DNA from: Leptasterias polaris
Taxonomy: Eukaryota; Echinodermata; Asteroidea; Forcipulatida; Asteriidae
Length of the DNA: 64,000 nt
Assembly: GCA_037783415.1 (NCBI GenBank)
Contig: JAZGTN010000003.1
Span: 6,982,501-7,046,500, forward strand
Direction of reading: 5' to 3'
Shown: positions 33,031 through 43,465 of the stretch, piece after piece
Layout: each line of letters opens with the position of its first letter
Numbering within the stretch: the stretch's first letter is position 1
Notes under the pieces: generated by a model
The model's database searches: none
What the model was told of the DNA's origin: nothing
The model's input: the letters and a program-made list of their open reading frames with translations, nothing else
Translations under genes and position numbers: made by a program

Positions 33031-34620
33031 GATGACGATTTATACCATGGGTGTGTTTTATAAGTATAGGTACATTTAATTTTGTTCTCACTTAAATGTT
33101 TTACCTCATTTACCATGAGTTTCATTTTAACAGACATGGCGCATTGCAAATGTCCATTTGCAGTACTTTGCAAGCTTGTATGGAATTGAGGCAGAACTGT
33201 ACAGTGCATTAAGTCAATTTGCGTGCTAAGTTACGCAGTTAAATAGTCACTTGGGGTTAATTCAGATCACAGCTTCACCCCTAGCAGTGCCCTTTCTGAT
33301 TTGTGTAATATCATGCATTTTTAAGCCGTAAATTTCAGAAAATTTTTCATCGCAAATACAAACTCTAATATTCAAGGCATACAAAAGTTGAAAGCCGACT
33401 CCCCAAACTTTGGTCACAACTTTGGCTCATAAAGGTCATTTTAAGGTCATGTGGTGTGTTGCAACCAATACAAATAGGGAGATTTAATCTGCCTTCCCAT
33501 TTACACAGTCAGGAAATAGGGACGATTCAATCGGCCTGGGACACTGCTATGGGGGTTAAGCTTAGCAAAGAAGGTCACCGGGTTACCAGCTAAACCATCA
33601 CACAATGTAAACTGATTGTGAATGGTTCACTGTTAATTTTGGCTGAGCAGGCTGTTTATTTATTTTAAAATTGATATATCATGTTGTCATTATTATTTTA
33701 AAACAGTTTTATGGAATTCTTCCTAGGTTATCAAATTCAATGGTTAATAAATACTTACCTAATGTATACTAGTACTAAGCCTATTTGATGTGTATTTGGA
33801 ATTGTTGTGTTTAAAATAGCCTGAGAAAAAACGTACTTACATACACGTACATGTACTGAACTTCTGAGTCAAATTATTAAACTACTGTGTTGCACTCTTT
33901 GGAAAAAATCTAAGGTCTTGGTCATGTCTTACTTGCCCAGAGAACATGTAAATGTACAAACACTTTCCAATGCATGATAATACGCTCAGAGGACACTAAA
34001 GGTAACAATTCTCATGTCAATCTTCCCTTTCCTCATGTCAATCCAAAATAAGGTCGGAGTTCCTGGCTTCCTTGGGCCACTCCCTACGTTTGCTTTAAAC
34101 AAGATTATTACAACGAAATATGTGCATTTGACACTTTCTGTTTGATTCCTAACGGCATACAACTTCACAACGTTTGCATGTTAGATGAAGACGTGCTTCA
34201 CGTCAACACCTGAGAATTGGGAATCCAACACAAATACAATCAGCATTACGAGGTGAAAACAAATCCACACTCTGGGGGGAAAAAAGGTAAAGCACTATGC
34301 AGCGGCAGCAGCAGTAGAACCAACACGTATCGAGTTTAACTCACACCGGACACATTCTAAAGATCACCTTGCGTGTTCAATAGTACGAGGAACGTGCATT
34401 GGATGTGTTCCCCAAGGTGTGAATGAGAAAAGTCACTGTGTAGACTTAAAACTTCTTGGTAATGTCATCGCACTCCAATGCTGTATGATGGTGTTCCTTT
34501 TTTACTCTATGCATCTAAGGTCTCGGATGCCTCTTCAACGACTAAAAGGGAAGATGTGTAAAGATCAAAACATTCCTCTATAGTCCAGTTCTCAAAGATC
34601 GTTATCTTAAAACTAACCTA
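33031..34620. other. No supported gene
   Basis: Unique AT-rich sequence with a slightly GC-richer stretch at 34190-34600. No repeat ends found. Confidence 0.35.
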
Positions 34621-34624
34621 TGAA

Positions 34625-34625
<1 letters not shown>

Positions 34626-34676
<51 letters not shown>
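34626..34676 (+). repeat. (ATT)n microsatellite
   Basis: An uninterrupted run of about 17 ATT triplets, possibly the worn tail of a retroposon, since SINE and LINE 3' ends in this window carry the same triplet. Confidence 0.9.
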
Positions 34677-34679
<3 letters not shown>

Positions 34680-34719
34680 GTATATATTTTTAATTAGAAG
34701 TGGTGTTTTCAATCTTTAA

Positions 34720-35080
34720 AGGACATGACAAAAGAGTCGCACTCAGTTTTCATGTTTTGTGTGATCAACCATATAGGGCCAACATGAAATAAAAAACCTG
34801 TACAAATTGTGGCTTAATCTGTTGTGTGAGTCAGGAGAACAAAGTGAAAAAACCATGCACAATTTTCAGCATGTAAACACATTGTTCTTAACTAAAATCA
34901 GCTTTCTTTCTTTTTCTTTTAGGTTTTCAGATACAAATTTCTCAAATATGACATCATTTCAGAAGGAAATATTTCACAGAAAAAAAAGGGGCTCTAGTTC
35001 AAACTTCGTAACCAGACGGCTTTTCGGACTAAAATTAAACAATGTTTATTATCTTTACCAATTCCGTAAATAATACCTTT
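34720..35080. mobile_element. TTAA-flanked MITE, 361 bp
   Basis: TTAA at 34716-34719 and 35081-35084. The left part shares ACCATATAGGGCCAACATGAA-like and AATCTGT..GTGAGTCAGGAGAACAA blocks with 15400-15690. The right part has TTTACCAATTCCGTAAA before ACCTTT. Termini are diverged. Confidence 0.55.
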
Positions 35081-35084
35081 TTAA

Positions 35085-35930
35085 TCCATTTTTAATTACA
35101 GATTCTATTTCCTTGCGAAATAACCAGAAACACAGAAACTTCAGATTTTGATTTTTCTTGAAGATAAGAAGATATTTCAGATGATGCATTTCTCAGCATA
35201 CATAATCTGCACCAATCAACTTTTTATTCTAAATAAAGCGTCTTGATTACAAATTGTTAATTACAGCTCTGGATTAAAATCCCCATAGCATTATTTTTCA
35301 TTGCATAGACAACACAAGGATGCAAACACAAAACTGCACATTTGCCAAAGCAGTTTTTTGCAAAATAATCAACATCAAATACCTCCTTGAAGATGTATTT
35401 CATCATCGGATTATGATCATTTTCCACCATATGGTGCAGAAATTTTTTCATTTTGCAATATTACATTCTCAGAGAAGCAGCCCAGAAGTACAACAACACA
35501 AAGCAGGAAACCCAGCAAAGTACGCACGGCACGGCACGGCACAGCCAACCTATGGCCTATCAGAGTTATTGAGAGCTATGTGGCTCTATATCTCCACTTG
35601 GGAGCTCCAGTCATCTCACTCTCCCCTCAAGCTCTCTTTCTCTTCTTTATTTCAGGATCCTAGTGTGAAGTACGCTCTCCAACGTGCCATGTTAACACTG
35701 ATTATTGACTTAAGACTTGCCAGATTCTTATTAGTAAATTGTCAGTGTGTACGTAATCCAGGGCTTGCCCAGCATACACGCTGTTGTTTGGAAAGTGCAT
35801 CAACTCTACCATGAGTTGACCCTCATCCACCAATGTGGTCAAGTAGTAGCTACTACAAATGATTTCTTCTTTGGTTAGATACTGCCTCAACCCTTTTGTC
35901 CATCTGGTAATTTAAAGGAGAGTTTGATAT
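35085..35930. other. No supported gene; open frame with acceptor-like tract
   Basis: A plus-strand frame of 164 codons spans 35320-35814. Within it, a good polypyrimidine tract ending CTTCTTTATTTCAG (to about 35655) precedes a frame starting DPSVKYALQRAMLTLIIDL. No donor or family is evident. A CGGCA tandem (GCACGGCACGGCACGG) is at 35524-35540. Confidence 0.3.
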
Positions 35931-36357
35931 TAATAATAGTGGCTTCTTATATGGCGCTCATATCCGTCACTCAGTGACGCTCAAGGCGCTTCAACATTCA
36001 GTATTTTCCTGCAATGTATGTGGACTTATGTTTTTGAAATACTGTACAAGACCTATTCCTTTGCATAGCACCATGTAATGGTTTACAAGGTGCTGTGGCG
36101 CAATATGCAGCCAATCAAACCAGGAACACCAGGGCGAACCCCTACTCTTTTTCGATAAGTGCACTGGGTTCTTTTACATGCATTACACAACACAGGAGAC
36201 CAATGGCTTTATGTCCCATCCGAAGGACGCAGCAATAATGGTTAAGTGTCTTGCTTAAGGACACAAGTGTCACGACCGGGACTCGAACCCACACTCTGCT
36301 GAACAGAAACACCAGAGCTTGAGTCTGGTGCTCTAATCCCCTCGGCCATGACACGCC
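35931..36357 (-). mobile_element. Full-length tRNA-Leu(CAA)-derived SINE, family A
   Basis: The minus strand begins with a type II tRNA-like head. Acceptor strands GTGTCA and TGACAC pair, followed by A box TGGCCGAGGGG, anticodon stem CCAGA/TCTGG enclosing CTCAAGC (anticodon CAA), a long variable arm and B box GGGTTCGAGTCCC (36278-36290). The body carries GACACTTGTGTCCTTAAGC, GTTCCTGGTTTGATTGG and GAGCGTCACTGAGTGACGG. The end is GAGCGCCATATAAGAAGCC plus a (TTATTA)n tail. With both Pol III boxes present it is a plausible master-like copy. Other copies are at 11372, 18970, 25873 and 58898. Confidence 0.9.
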
Positions 36358-36403
36358 ATATTATAACGGCTCTTCTTAAAAACTGTGGATGATAAGGGAT
36401 ACT

Positions 36404-36560
36404 AGACCTGGTATTACATCTTTGAGAGGGCAAGGCCATTTTCATTTTGCAAAGGGCACTTCGAATGGAAAAACTTAAAAACTATGGTAAACTTTTGAAG
36501 GGGCACCAATGCCAAGACCAGGGCAACAGAGGCCATGGCCTCATTGTGACTCCAGGCCTG
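36404..36560 (+). repeat. Dispersed repeat R, copy 3 (most complete)
   Basis: Begins ACCTGGTATTACATCTTTGA and contains GAGAGGGCAAGGCCATTTTC, GCAAAGGGCACTTC, TTTTGAAGGGGCACCAATGC and GCAACAGAGGCCATGGCCTC; ends CCAGGCCTGG. Serves as the reference for the interrupted copy at 44012-44526. Confidence 0.7.
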
Positions 36561-36699
36561 GGATATAAGCTGTGGAATTTTAAATGTCTGATGCCTTGAT
36601 GTTATGGGTTCTCTTTTAATGTTGTTTTTTAATTTGTGATGCTTTGTTTGACACATAAGTACACCAAATTTGTAGACGATTCTGTTCACTTGGAAGAAA

Positions 36700-36770
36700 A
36701 AATGGGTAGACAAAGGAAGACATGGGTAGACAACATCAAAGAGTTGATAGAACTAGAGTCATCTCTCACT
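36700..36770 (+). pseudogene. LINE C-terminal relic
   Basis: The frame reads MGRQRKTWVDNIKELIELES, which resembles the GRxRKTWLDNIKEW block near the C-terminus of I/R1-like LINE proteins. Frameshifts follow. It is a short degraded fragment; flanking sequence is not recognisable as LINE. Confidence 0.45.
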
Positions 36771-37205
36771 TCACTCTGCATACAAAGAAAATGTCCTATT
36801 ATCCACAACTGCTACCCTTACAAGAACCCAGTCTGCCCAATCATTGGCTGTTTCGTTTTCGTCTCCAGATATCCAACTGAAAATCCATACTATTTATGCA
36901 TGCTGCGTAGCTCCTCAAGTCTCCACATGAGCAGAAATTACACTGCACCATTGGCCATCCAGCACTGTCCATGCCCGAGTTCTAGTTGTGTCAAGTGATG
37001 ATGATATAATAATGTGAAAAATGGGTGGAACGGGGCCAGGCTTCCCCGCTTAATATTTAAAGCAGTCCCCGCAGTTTGCAATAAATTTTTGTTTCAGCTT
37101 GGGAGGAGTTCATTGCCAAGCCTTCCAGGTAGACATGTCTACTTTACCGGAATGGTGATGGAGAAGCAGCTTGGAAATCAATCAAACTTGTAAAACTGTT
37201 GCATT

Positions 37206-37425
37206 TTAGCGCTGGACGATATCACGATAATATCGTCACGATACGATACTAAAGACGATATTGACAGCATCGACTATGGTTTTTAAATTATTAAAATATC
37301 GTGACAAAGACGATATTCTCAATGAGATATAGTCGATATTTAACAAAATGTAACAAAACTGCTTGCACAGACGGCGCAAACAAAAGATAAAACTCTTTCA
37401 CTCAGATCAGAACTCACACTATAGG
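37206..37425 (+). mobile_element. hAT-like element fragment (GATATCG-rich)
   Basis: Starts TAGCGCTGGACGATATCACG and is packed with CGATATT/ATATCG words over 130 bp. It is related to the left end of 38993-39829 (AAGCTTGGACGATACCAC). The right end is missing, cut by the next element. Confidence 0.5.
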
Positions 37426-37431
37426 CCCTTT

Positions 37432-37866
37432 CACATGAGCACTGGTAATACAGCTCCTCGGTAATGCAAGGTTGTCTGTCACTTCGTTCTATTGCGATTA
37501 TTTAACAAGCTTTCACATGACTTCTTAAAAGACAAGTTTACCATCATCCCTTGTTTTTCGGGGGGGGGGGGGGGGGGGTAAAGGTCATGACTATTCTTTC
37601 ATTGATCCTTTTCTTCTACTAGTGACACGCTCTGTGCATGAAAATAATGGTCCTTGGGTATGGCACAGTAATTGGTTCACTCTTCCTTGGGAATTTAAAA
37701 CAGTTGCTTTTTGGGGAAGGTCTGGACCTCTCTTAAAAATAACAATGATCCTTGGTTATTATTTCACAAGGATAGCTTTCACATGACTGGAATTTGGTAT
37801 ATTTTAACATGGATGTGATTTTAGTCAAGGTCTCTTGTTCAAAAATGGCTCCTGTGAAAGGGCCTT
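37432..37866. mobile_element. TIR element, ~435 bp
   Basis: TIRs AGGCCCTTTCACATGAGC and, from the right, AGGCCCTTTCACAGGAGC. Sub-terminal repeats of CTTTCACATGACT occur three times. A 19-G tract lies at 37560-37578. The target duplication is unclear. The CCTTTCACA-type end resembles Harbinger-like ends at 59018 and 60341. Confidence 0.65.
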
Positions 37867-37869
37867 GCA

Positions 37870-38985
37870 TCCAACATGGATCAAGTGAACTCTCGAGGAG
37901 TTTGCAGAACTGAAGGGAATTTGGGAAACCATTTTAGAAACTTGTGAAGATCATGGAACGTCTCCAAATTAAGTCAGTGTAGTGTTTTGATTGGATGTTT
38001 ACATGCATGTTTCAATTGAGATGCTATATTAACCAATCAATTATCTAACATTGTACTATAACGCGAAGTCTATGGAACTTGTTTTGTTGATTTTCCTTCA
38101 TTTTCATTTGGCCTTTAAATGTAGGGGTTTTTTAATTCAAATATCACCAAACACTTAATATCAGCATAATAACAGTAATTATTTCTCCACTTTTCATTAG
38201 TGCTTTTTTACGAAAGCGCAAGTGATTAAGAAATTTTAACCAGACAAACAAGTCTGCTGCCCTCACATGCTTTTAAGGGGGGGGGGGGGGGGGAAATGGT
38301 CTGCAATTAGTAATTTCAGGATACCCAGCAGCAGAGCTATGACTACTTTCTTAGGCTGTATGGCGACATTTCAGACATCTTACAGACCATGCGCAGGGAA
38401 AAGTAATCTCTTGGGATATTAAGCAATTTAGATAATGAAGTGAAGTTGCATGTGTTTAAGCACTAACTCCCGTCTATATTACCCGTAAACTCGGAGCCCA
38501 AAATGACTTCAAGACTGTGGATGTTATTTGGATATGTGGTGTGGATTAGGTACTACCTGCGGCGGGGAAAAATGTTATGACCACTTGAATAGAATGTGTC
38601 CAAAAATAACAATTTGCTCTGTTGCATAGTACAGTGTAGCTAAAAGGCACTGAGCACTTGTATGCACTGAACAAAGGTTTCTAGAGGTTACTGTCTAATT
38701 GAAGAAATGTTTACATATAATCTAAAGATTGAAATACACACTTGACCACTGGCCCCAGGCCAGTAGTTATAGCACTTTGGTAGTTATGTTACAAGCAAAT
38801 ATGCACAGCAGTCTACTCTGAACATGTCAAGTCACAGGCCTGATATACTTTGGAAGGGACAGACAGTTTGTCCTAATAGTGAAAGGGCACCTCTATTGAC
38901 AATTTCGGGTAACAACATGTTTACGAGCAGCTTGGGGTTTTGGCTTTGAGCTGTGTAAAGCATTAATGTTTCTATGCAACCACGT
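37870..38985. other. No supported gene
   Basis: Unique sequence with a 17-G tract at 38277-38293. No ORF over 60 codons. Confidence 0.35.
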
Positions 38986-38992
38986 TGGTGTT

Positions 38993-39829
38993 AAGCTTGG
39001 ACGATACCACAATATTATCGAAAATCGCGATACGATTTCTTAAACGATTATGATATCGTGTCTGGTTTTTTTAATCACATTATCCGCAAATCGCGGTTTC
39101 GATGAAGTATCGGCGATGCATTTCCTAATCGAGATGATATTGCAACAACATAGAGCTGTTTAAAAACATAAAAAGTCACCGACCACAACCGCAAGATTCC
39201 CTAAGTGATCCTAACCCGACTGGGATTCTTCGAAAAGACCAACATCAAACAGACGGTCTCACACAGACCATGGAGGGGAATACTTCCTCCATGCACAGAC
39301 CAACATCAGAGCCGTGTGTATTTGAGTTTGACAAACGAAAACTGTGCGGTATTGCTCACGCACGTATAAAAAACGAATTTCCCTTGCCTTTTCGCTCCCA
39401 CAGCTACACGCCATTCCTTCACCCCCTAACTATAAAGTTTACCACGTTAGGAGCAAGCACATCTGCGGGATCGAGGTGATGAATACTATGCGATGGCAGC
39501 GCTGTGAGAAGCACTACGTCATATATTCACACTGATCGAATGCGTTTCGGCCAATCAGAAAGCGGCCAGTCAGGAATCAGCCAATCAGCCTGTGCCAATT
39601 GCGTTCGTGCTGCTTCGGCGACATGAAGAAAGAAAACCATGGCTAGAATGGGAAGCCTTACAGGCTGTATCAAATTTCCTTGGATTTACAAGCAATTCGC
39701 GGCACTTCAGTTTTAAAGCTATTAAAACAGATGTGGGTTACCTCAATGCACGTCACAAATTAATCGCGGTATCATCGAATATCTCGATACATTTTTGACG
39801 ATGTATCGTGGACGAAAAAAAGCATTATA
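38993..39829. mobile_element. hAT-like element, ~837 bp
   Basis: Left end AAGCTTGGACGATACCAC followed by CGATATTATCG-type words; the right end has CGATGTATCGTGGACG and similar words. GGTGTT flanks it at 38987-38992 and 39830-39835. The interior, 39230-39660, is CpG-rich and contains an ATG frame (39270-39479, 69 codons, begins MEGNTSSMHRPTSEPCVFEF) of unknown meaning. No complete transposase is present. The hAT assignment rests on my recognition of GCTGGACGATA ends and is inference. Confidence 0.5.
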
Positions 39830-40009
39830 GGTGTTCAACCAATCATGCAAGGAATTTGATCAAAGTGTAAGCCACATGGTATTTAAACAAAACGGGATCT
39901 TGTGCATTCAAAAAATGATACATATAATGCCCCTTAAAGATGGGCAACATTACTCCGTGTGACGTCAAGTGGGAACTGTTGAGAGAATCTTATATTTCTA
40001 ATGGACCGT

Positions 40010-40080
40010 TAAGGAGCACCAAGGCAATGGCCAGAGACATGGAGGCAATTGTCTCTGTTGCCTTTGTTGAAGTATCAAGT
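40010..40080 (+). repeat. Dispersed repeat R, partial copy
   Basis: Contains GGAGCACCAAGGCAATGG, GGAGGCAATTGTCTCTG and GAAGTATCAAG, matching the 3' portion of the copy at 24096-24245. The first half is missing. A related tail with GGGGCAACAGAGGCATGG is at 41070-41095, directly before the 30-bp array. Confidence 0.5.
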
Positions 40081-40342
40081 CTGCTGCTCTGCATTCATTG
40101 CAGAGTTTAATAAACAGTTAGCAGCCAATTTAATGGAGAATTGCCACAAACATGTAGGTTTCAAAGCACTTCTCCTACCAAGGTTTCTCTTTCTGTTCTG
40201 GTCTGGTAAAAATGTTTCTGTGGTGGATTCTTCCAACTTCACTTCAAGCACCATTAATTGGTGATAAACAGAAAAACTAATTGTCTGTCTTTGTAAGCTT
40301 ACAGTATAGAAATGTATTTTGGGGTTGAAAAAGGGACAATTT

Positions 40343-40414
40343 TATTAGAGCAGAATTTGAACCTGTGACCTCCAGATTAACATGCAGGCGCTCAACCAGC
40401 TGAGCTATCTAACA
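40343..40414 (-). tRNA. tRNA-Asn-like sequence, probably pseudogene or SINE head
   Basis: On the minus strand 72 nt nearly fold as a tRNA. The acceptor strands TGTTAGA and TCTAATA pair in all seven positions (one G-U). The D arm GCTC/GAGC is perfect. The anticodon loop ATGTTAA places GTT (Asn) at the anticodon. The anticodon stem has two mismatches and the T stem one mismatch plus a G-U. A box TAGCTCAGCTGG and B box GGTTCAAATTC are recognisable. The weakened stems argue against a functional tRNA. Confidence 0.45.
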
Positions 40415-40721
40415 CTATATTAGCGGTCACCCTATTTTTTGTGTGTCTTTGTTCAGGAGTATATATTTATATAAATAAAAAAATACTACCAAATATTACC
40501 ACATGTCATCTGAGAGAAAATTGTGTGCTAAAATCTACCATTATTTCTATTATGTGTGAGAATTTTATAAAGAATATTTTCTCATAAATGTTTCAACAAA
40601 ACTGCTTTTTCCATGATTTTATTGAAATATTTTGTTTAATGTAATCTCTTGAGTAGATTACAATTGTACTCTTCTGAGCTGTATCATCTCTGTGATTTCA
40701 AACTCTGTACCTACCTGAAGA

Positions 40722-40822
40722 CCAACAGAATATACTGTTCGAATCATCAAGACCACACCAGTTCTTCCCACAACCAACACTTCTCCCAAAAGAGTTGTGT
40801 ACACAATTGTACCCGAAAGCTT
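40722..40822 (+). repeat. Dispersed ~100-bp repeat, copy 2
   Basis: Contains ATATACTGTTCGAATCATCA, AGACCACACCAG and CCAACACTTCTCCCAAAAGA followed by TTGTACCCGAAAG, matching 55-157 (opposite strand) and 56276-56371 (same strand). Short overlapping frames on both strands here are not genes. Confidence 0.55.
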
Positions 40823-41110
40823 CCTACTAAAACTATTTGTTTTCTTCTGTACATGCCCTTTAGCTGTACACGTGTAACACATTGAGAGTGTTTTGTGTGC
40901 TGTACTACGGTTTCCAGGCAAGCACAACCAGCTGATCTAACAGTCATTTTAAAGTATAAATTTTTAAGTAGTCTGGTCTCGATGTCTAGTCTTCATGATA
41001 GAATTTTCAGTCCCTAATTTCGATAAGTATTGAGCTACACGTTTAGCAGGGATACCGAGACTAAGGACTGGGGCAACAGAGGCATGGGCCTCTATAAAAT
41101 TACCACTTTC

Positions 41111-41920
41111 CATAAATTATGATAATTACAATCACGTATACATAAATTATGATATTTACAATCACGCATACATAAATTATGATATTTACAATCACGCATA
41201 CATAAATTATGATAATTACAATCACGCATACATAAATTATGATAATTACAATCACGCATACATAAATTATGATAATTACAATCACGCATACATAAATTAT
41301 GATAATTACAATCACGCATACATAAATTATGATATTTACAATCACGCATACATAAATTATGATATTTACAATCACGCATACATAAATTATGATATTTACA
41401 ATCACGCATACATAAATTATGATAATTACAATCACGCATACATAAATTATGATAATTACAATCACGCATACATAAATTATGATAATTACAATCACGCATA
41501 CATAAATTATGATAATTACAATCACGCATACATAAATTATGATAATTACAATCACGCATACATAAATTATGATAATTACAATCACGCATACATAAATTAT
41601 GATAATTACAATCACGCATACATAAATTATGATAATTACAATCACGCATACATAAATTATGATAATTACAATCACGCATACATAAATTATGATAATTACA
41701 ATCACGCATACATAAATTATGATAATTACAATCACGCATACATAAATTATGATAATTACAATCACGCATACATAAATTATGATAATTACAATCACGCATA
41801 CATAAATTATGATAATTACAATCACGCATACATAAATTATGATAATTACAATCACGCATACATAAATTATGATAATTACAATCACGCATACATAAATTAT
41901 GATAATTACAATCACGCATA
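41111..41920. repeat. Tandem array, 30 bp x 27
   Basis: Exactly 27 units of CATAAATTATGATAATTACA plus ATCACGCATA. Variation is minimal: units 2, 3, 8, 9 and 10 have GATATTTACA instead of GATAATTACA, and unit 1 has ACGTATA. Because 30 is divisible by three and two minus-strand frames lack stops, frames of 320 and 284 codons read through it, encoding (CMRDCNYHNL)n and (YVCVIVIIII)n. They are not supported as genes: no homology, and the flanks are MITE sequence. Near-identity of units implies recent expansion. Confidence 0.95.
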
Positions 41921-41940
41921 CATGCATAAACACCTCTGCA

Positions 41941-42123
41941 GGGCCCAATTTCATACAGCTGCTTTATAAGCACGAAAATAGTAGCTTTTAAAATACAAAA
42001 CAACTTTGCTGACCAGAATAAGGTTACCAGCCAAGACGAGACCCCATTACACATACTGACTGTGACTGGTTTCCTGCTAATTTTTACTTAGCAGAAAACT
42101 GTTCAGCAAAATGCTGGGGGCCC
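41941..42123. mobile_element. GGGCCCAATTTCAT MITE, copy 1
   Basis: 183 bp with inverted ends GGGCCCAATTTCATACAGCT and CAAAATGCTGGGGGCCC. Internal AGAATAAGGTTACCAGCC and CTGGTTTCCTGCTAA are shared with copies at 42464-42637, 42663-42846 and 55036-55385. Confidence 0.75.
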
Positions 42124-42299
42124 TGGTTGGCAAATGCCCCGAAGTCATGGCAAACGTGCCACCAGATAAAGCATGCCCCACAAGCATGCTAATAAGAAAC
42201 TGAGAGATTTTCACTCGCTTGTCAACTGGTGGTGTTTATGCACAAAGGAAAGGGGCAATACTAGTTTAATTTATAATATTTGCAATGTTGAACCACTGA

Positions 42300-42415
42300 G
42301 TTAGGTTGACCGTGGTAGAAGCATAGAGCAAGGGTAGAAGTAACCCAACCATCTAGGGATGGTTTACTAGAGTTGTTAGAAGTACCCTTCCCATCCAGGG
42401 ATGGTACATCTAGAT
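42300..42415 (+). repeat. Short tandem duplication, ~50 bp
   Basis: GTAGAAGTAACCCAACCATC-TAGGGATGGT and TTAGAAGTACCCTTCCCATC-CAGGGATGGT are two diverged units separated by about 50 bp. Minor feature. Confidence 0.5.
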
Positions 42416-42463
42416 CGATACACATTTTAAGATAAATTTTAGCTCTGTGTGCAATCTGTCCTG

Positions 42464-42637
42464 AGCCAAATTTCAGAGAGATGCTAAAAAGCACAACAAG
42501 TAGCTAAGCACACAATAATTGTGCTTACCAGAATAAGGTAACCAGCAAAAATTCCATGTCCCATGTAACTTTTGTCTGGTATCCTGCACAATTTTGCTTA
42601 GCACAACATTTTTAAGCAGCTTCATGAAATTGGGTCC
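42464..42637. mobile_element. GGGCCCAATTTCAT MITE, copy 2
   Basis: Left end AGCCAAATTTCAGAGAGATG and right end AGCAGCTTCATGAAATTGGG are inverted. Internal TGTGCTTACCAGAATAAGG matches copies 1 and 3. Terminal GGGCCC is partly mutated (GGGTCC). Confidence 0.7.
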
Positions 42638-42662
42638 TGGGCATTAATACACCATACATCAT

Positions 42663-42846
42663 GGCCCTATTACATTGAGATGCTTAAAACACAAAAAGTA
42701 TCTAAACACACAATAATTGTGCTTGCCAAAATAAGGTTACCAGCCAAAATATCATATCAAACACACAGCACCATCTTTTGGCTGGTTTCCAGCTTAGCTT
42801 TGCCATATTTTCTGCTTAAGCACCTTCAAGTAATTAATTGGGCCCT
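42663..42846. mobile_element. GGGCCCAATTTCAT MITE, copy 3
   Basis: Left GGCCCTATTACATTGAGATG, right AATTAATTGGGCCC; internal TGTGCTTGCCAAAATAAGG and GGCTGGTTTCCAGCTTAGC. It lies 25 bp from copy 2, so three copies of the same family are packed within 900 bp. Confidence 0.72.
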
Positions 42847-43465
42847 ACAGGCCTCCATCTGCCAGCTTCAGGGCAGTCTAGTTTCTGCTATTAAACTCTG
42901 AAGTAACACAAAGCACTACAAGTACCTCAATTGGATTACCAGACTAATAATTTGGTTCACTGCACTTACACATGGGAACATTATGCCTAATTAATCAACA
43001 TTATTTGATTATACAGTGGTGCTTCACACTTCAAACAGCGTACACTTCTAACGGTCAATCATCTAAGCGTGCATAAATAAAGCAGCATACCCGCATTTTC
43101 AAGCTGATAGTAAGCTCATGCTCTGCAGTACAACAATGCAGCTACACAGCTGTATGGTACAGTAAAGTCAATTGTGTTAAAAGTTGTACCAGACACAGGC
43201 ATGCGTTTCTATTGTATTTGTCTGCATAACCACAATGTCAGTCATGTGTAAATTTTATAAGTACAACCAGGCACAGTTAATATGGCGTAACTATACTATT
43301 CTTGGGCCTTTTCTGTAGGTTTCTATGAGCGACAAATCCACACACAAAATGTATAAATCATTTATTCAAAACAACTCCACCACAGACTCTAACCTCCAAT
43401 GCCCTTGAATTAACAGTTTTGTGAGCTAGAAATGGTGGAGTTTCACATGGATTCTTCCACACTAA

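Noticed and set aside
35320..35814. 164-codon frame with a strong acceptor-like tract inside
   Set aside because: No donor, no homology, and the first half reads through AT-rich non-coding sequence.
41111..41920. CRISPR-like array
   Set aside because: Units are contiguous with no unique spacers, and the window is eukaryotic. The same applies to 44642-45083 and 30697-31318.
41092..42054. 320- and 284-codon frames as genes
   Set aside because: They are read-through of a 30-bp tandem array whose length is divisible by three; the flanking codons come from MITE sequence and there is no start context or homology.
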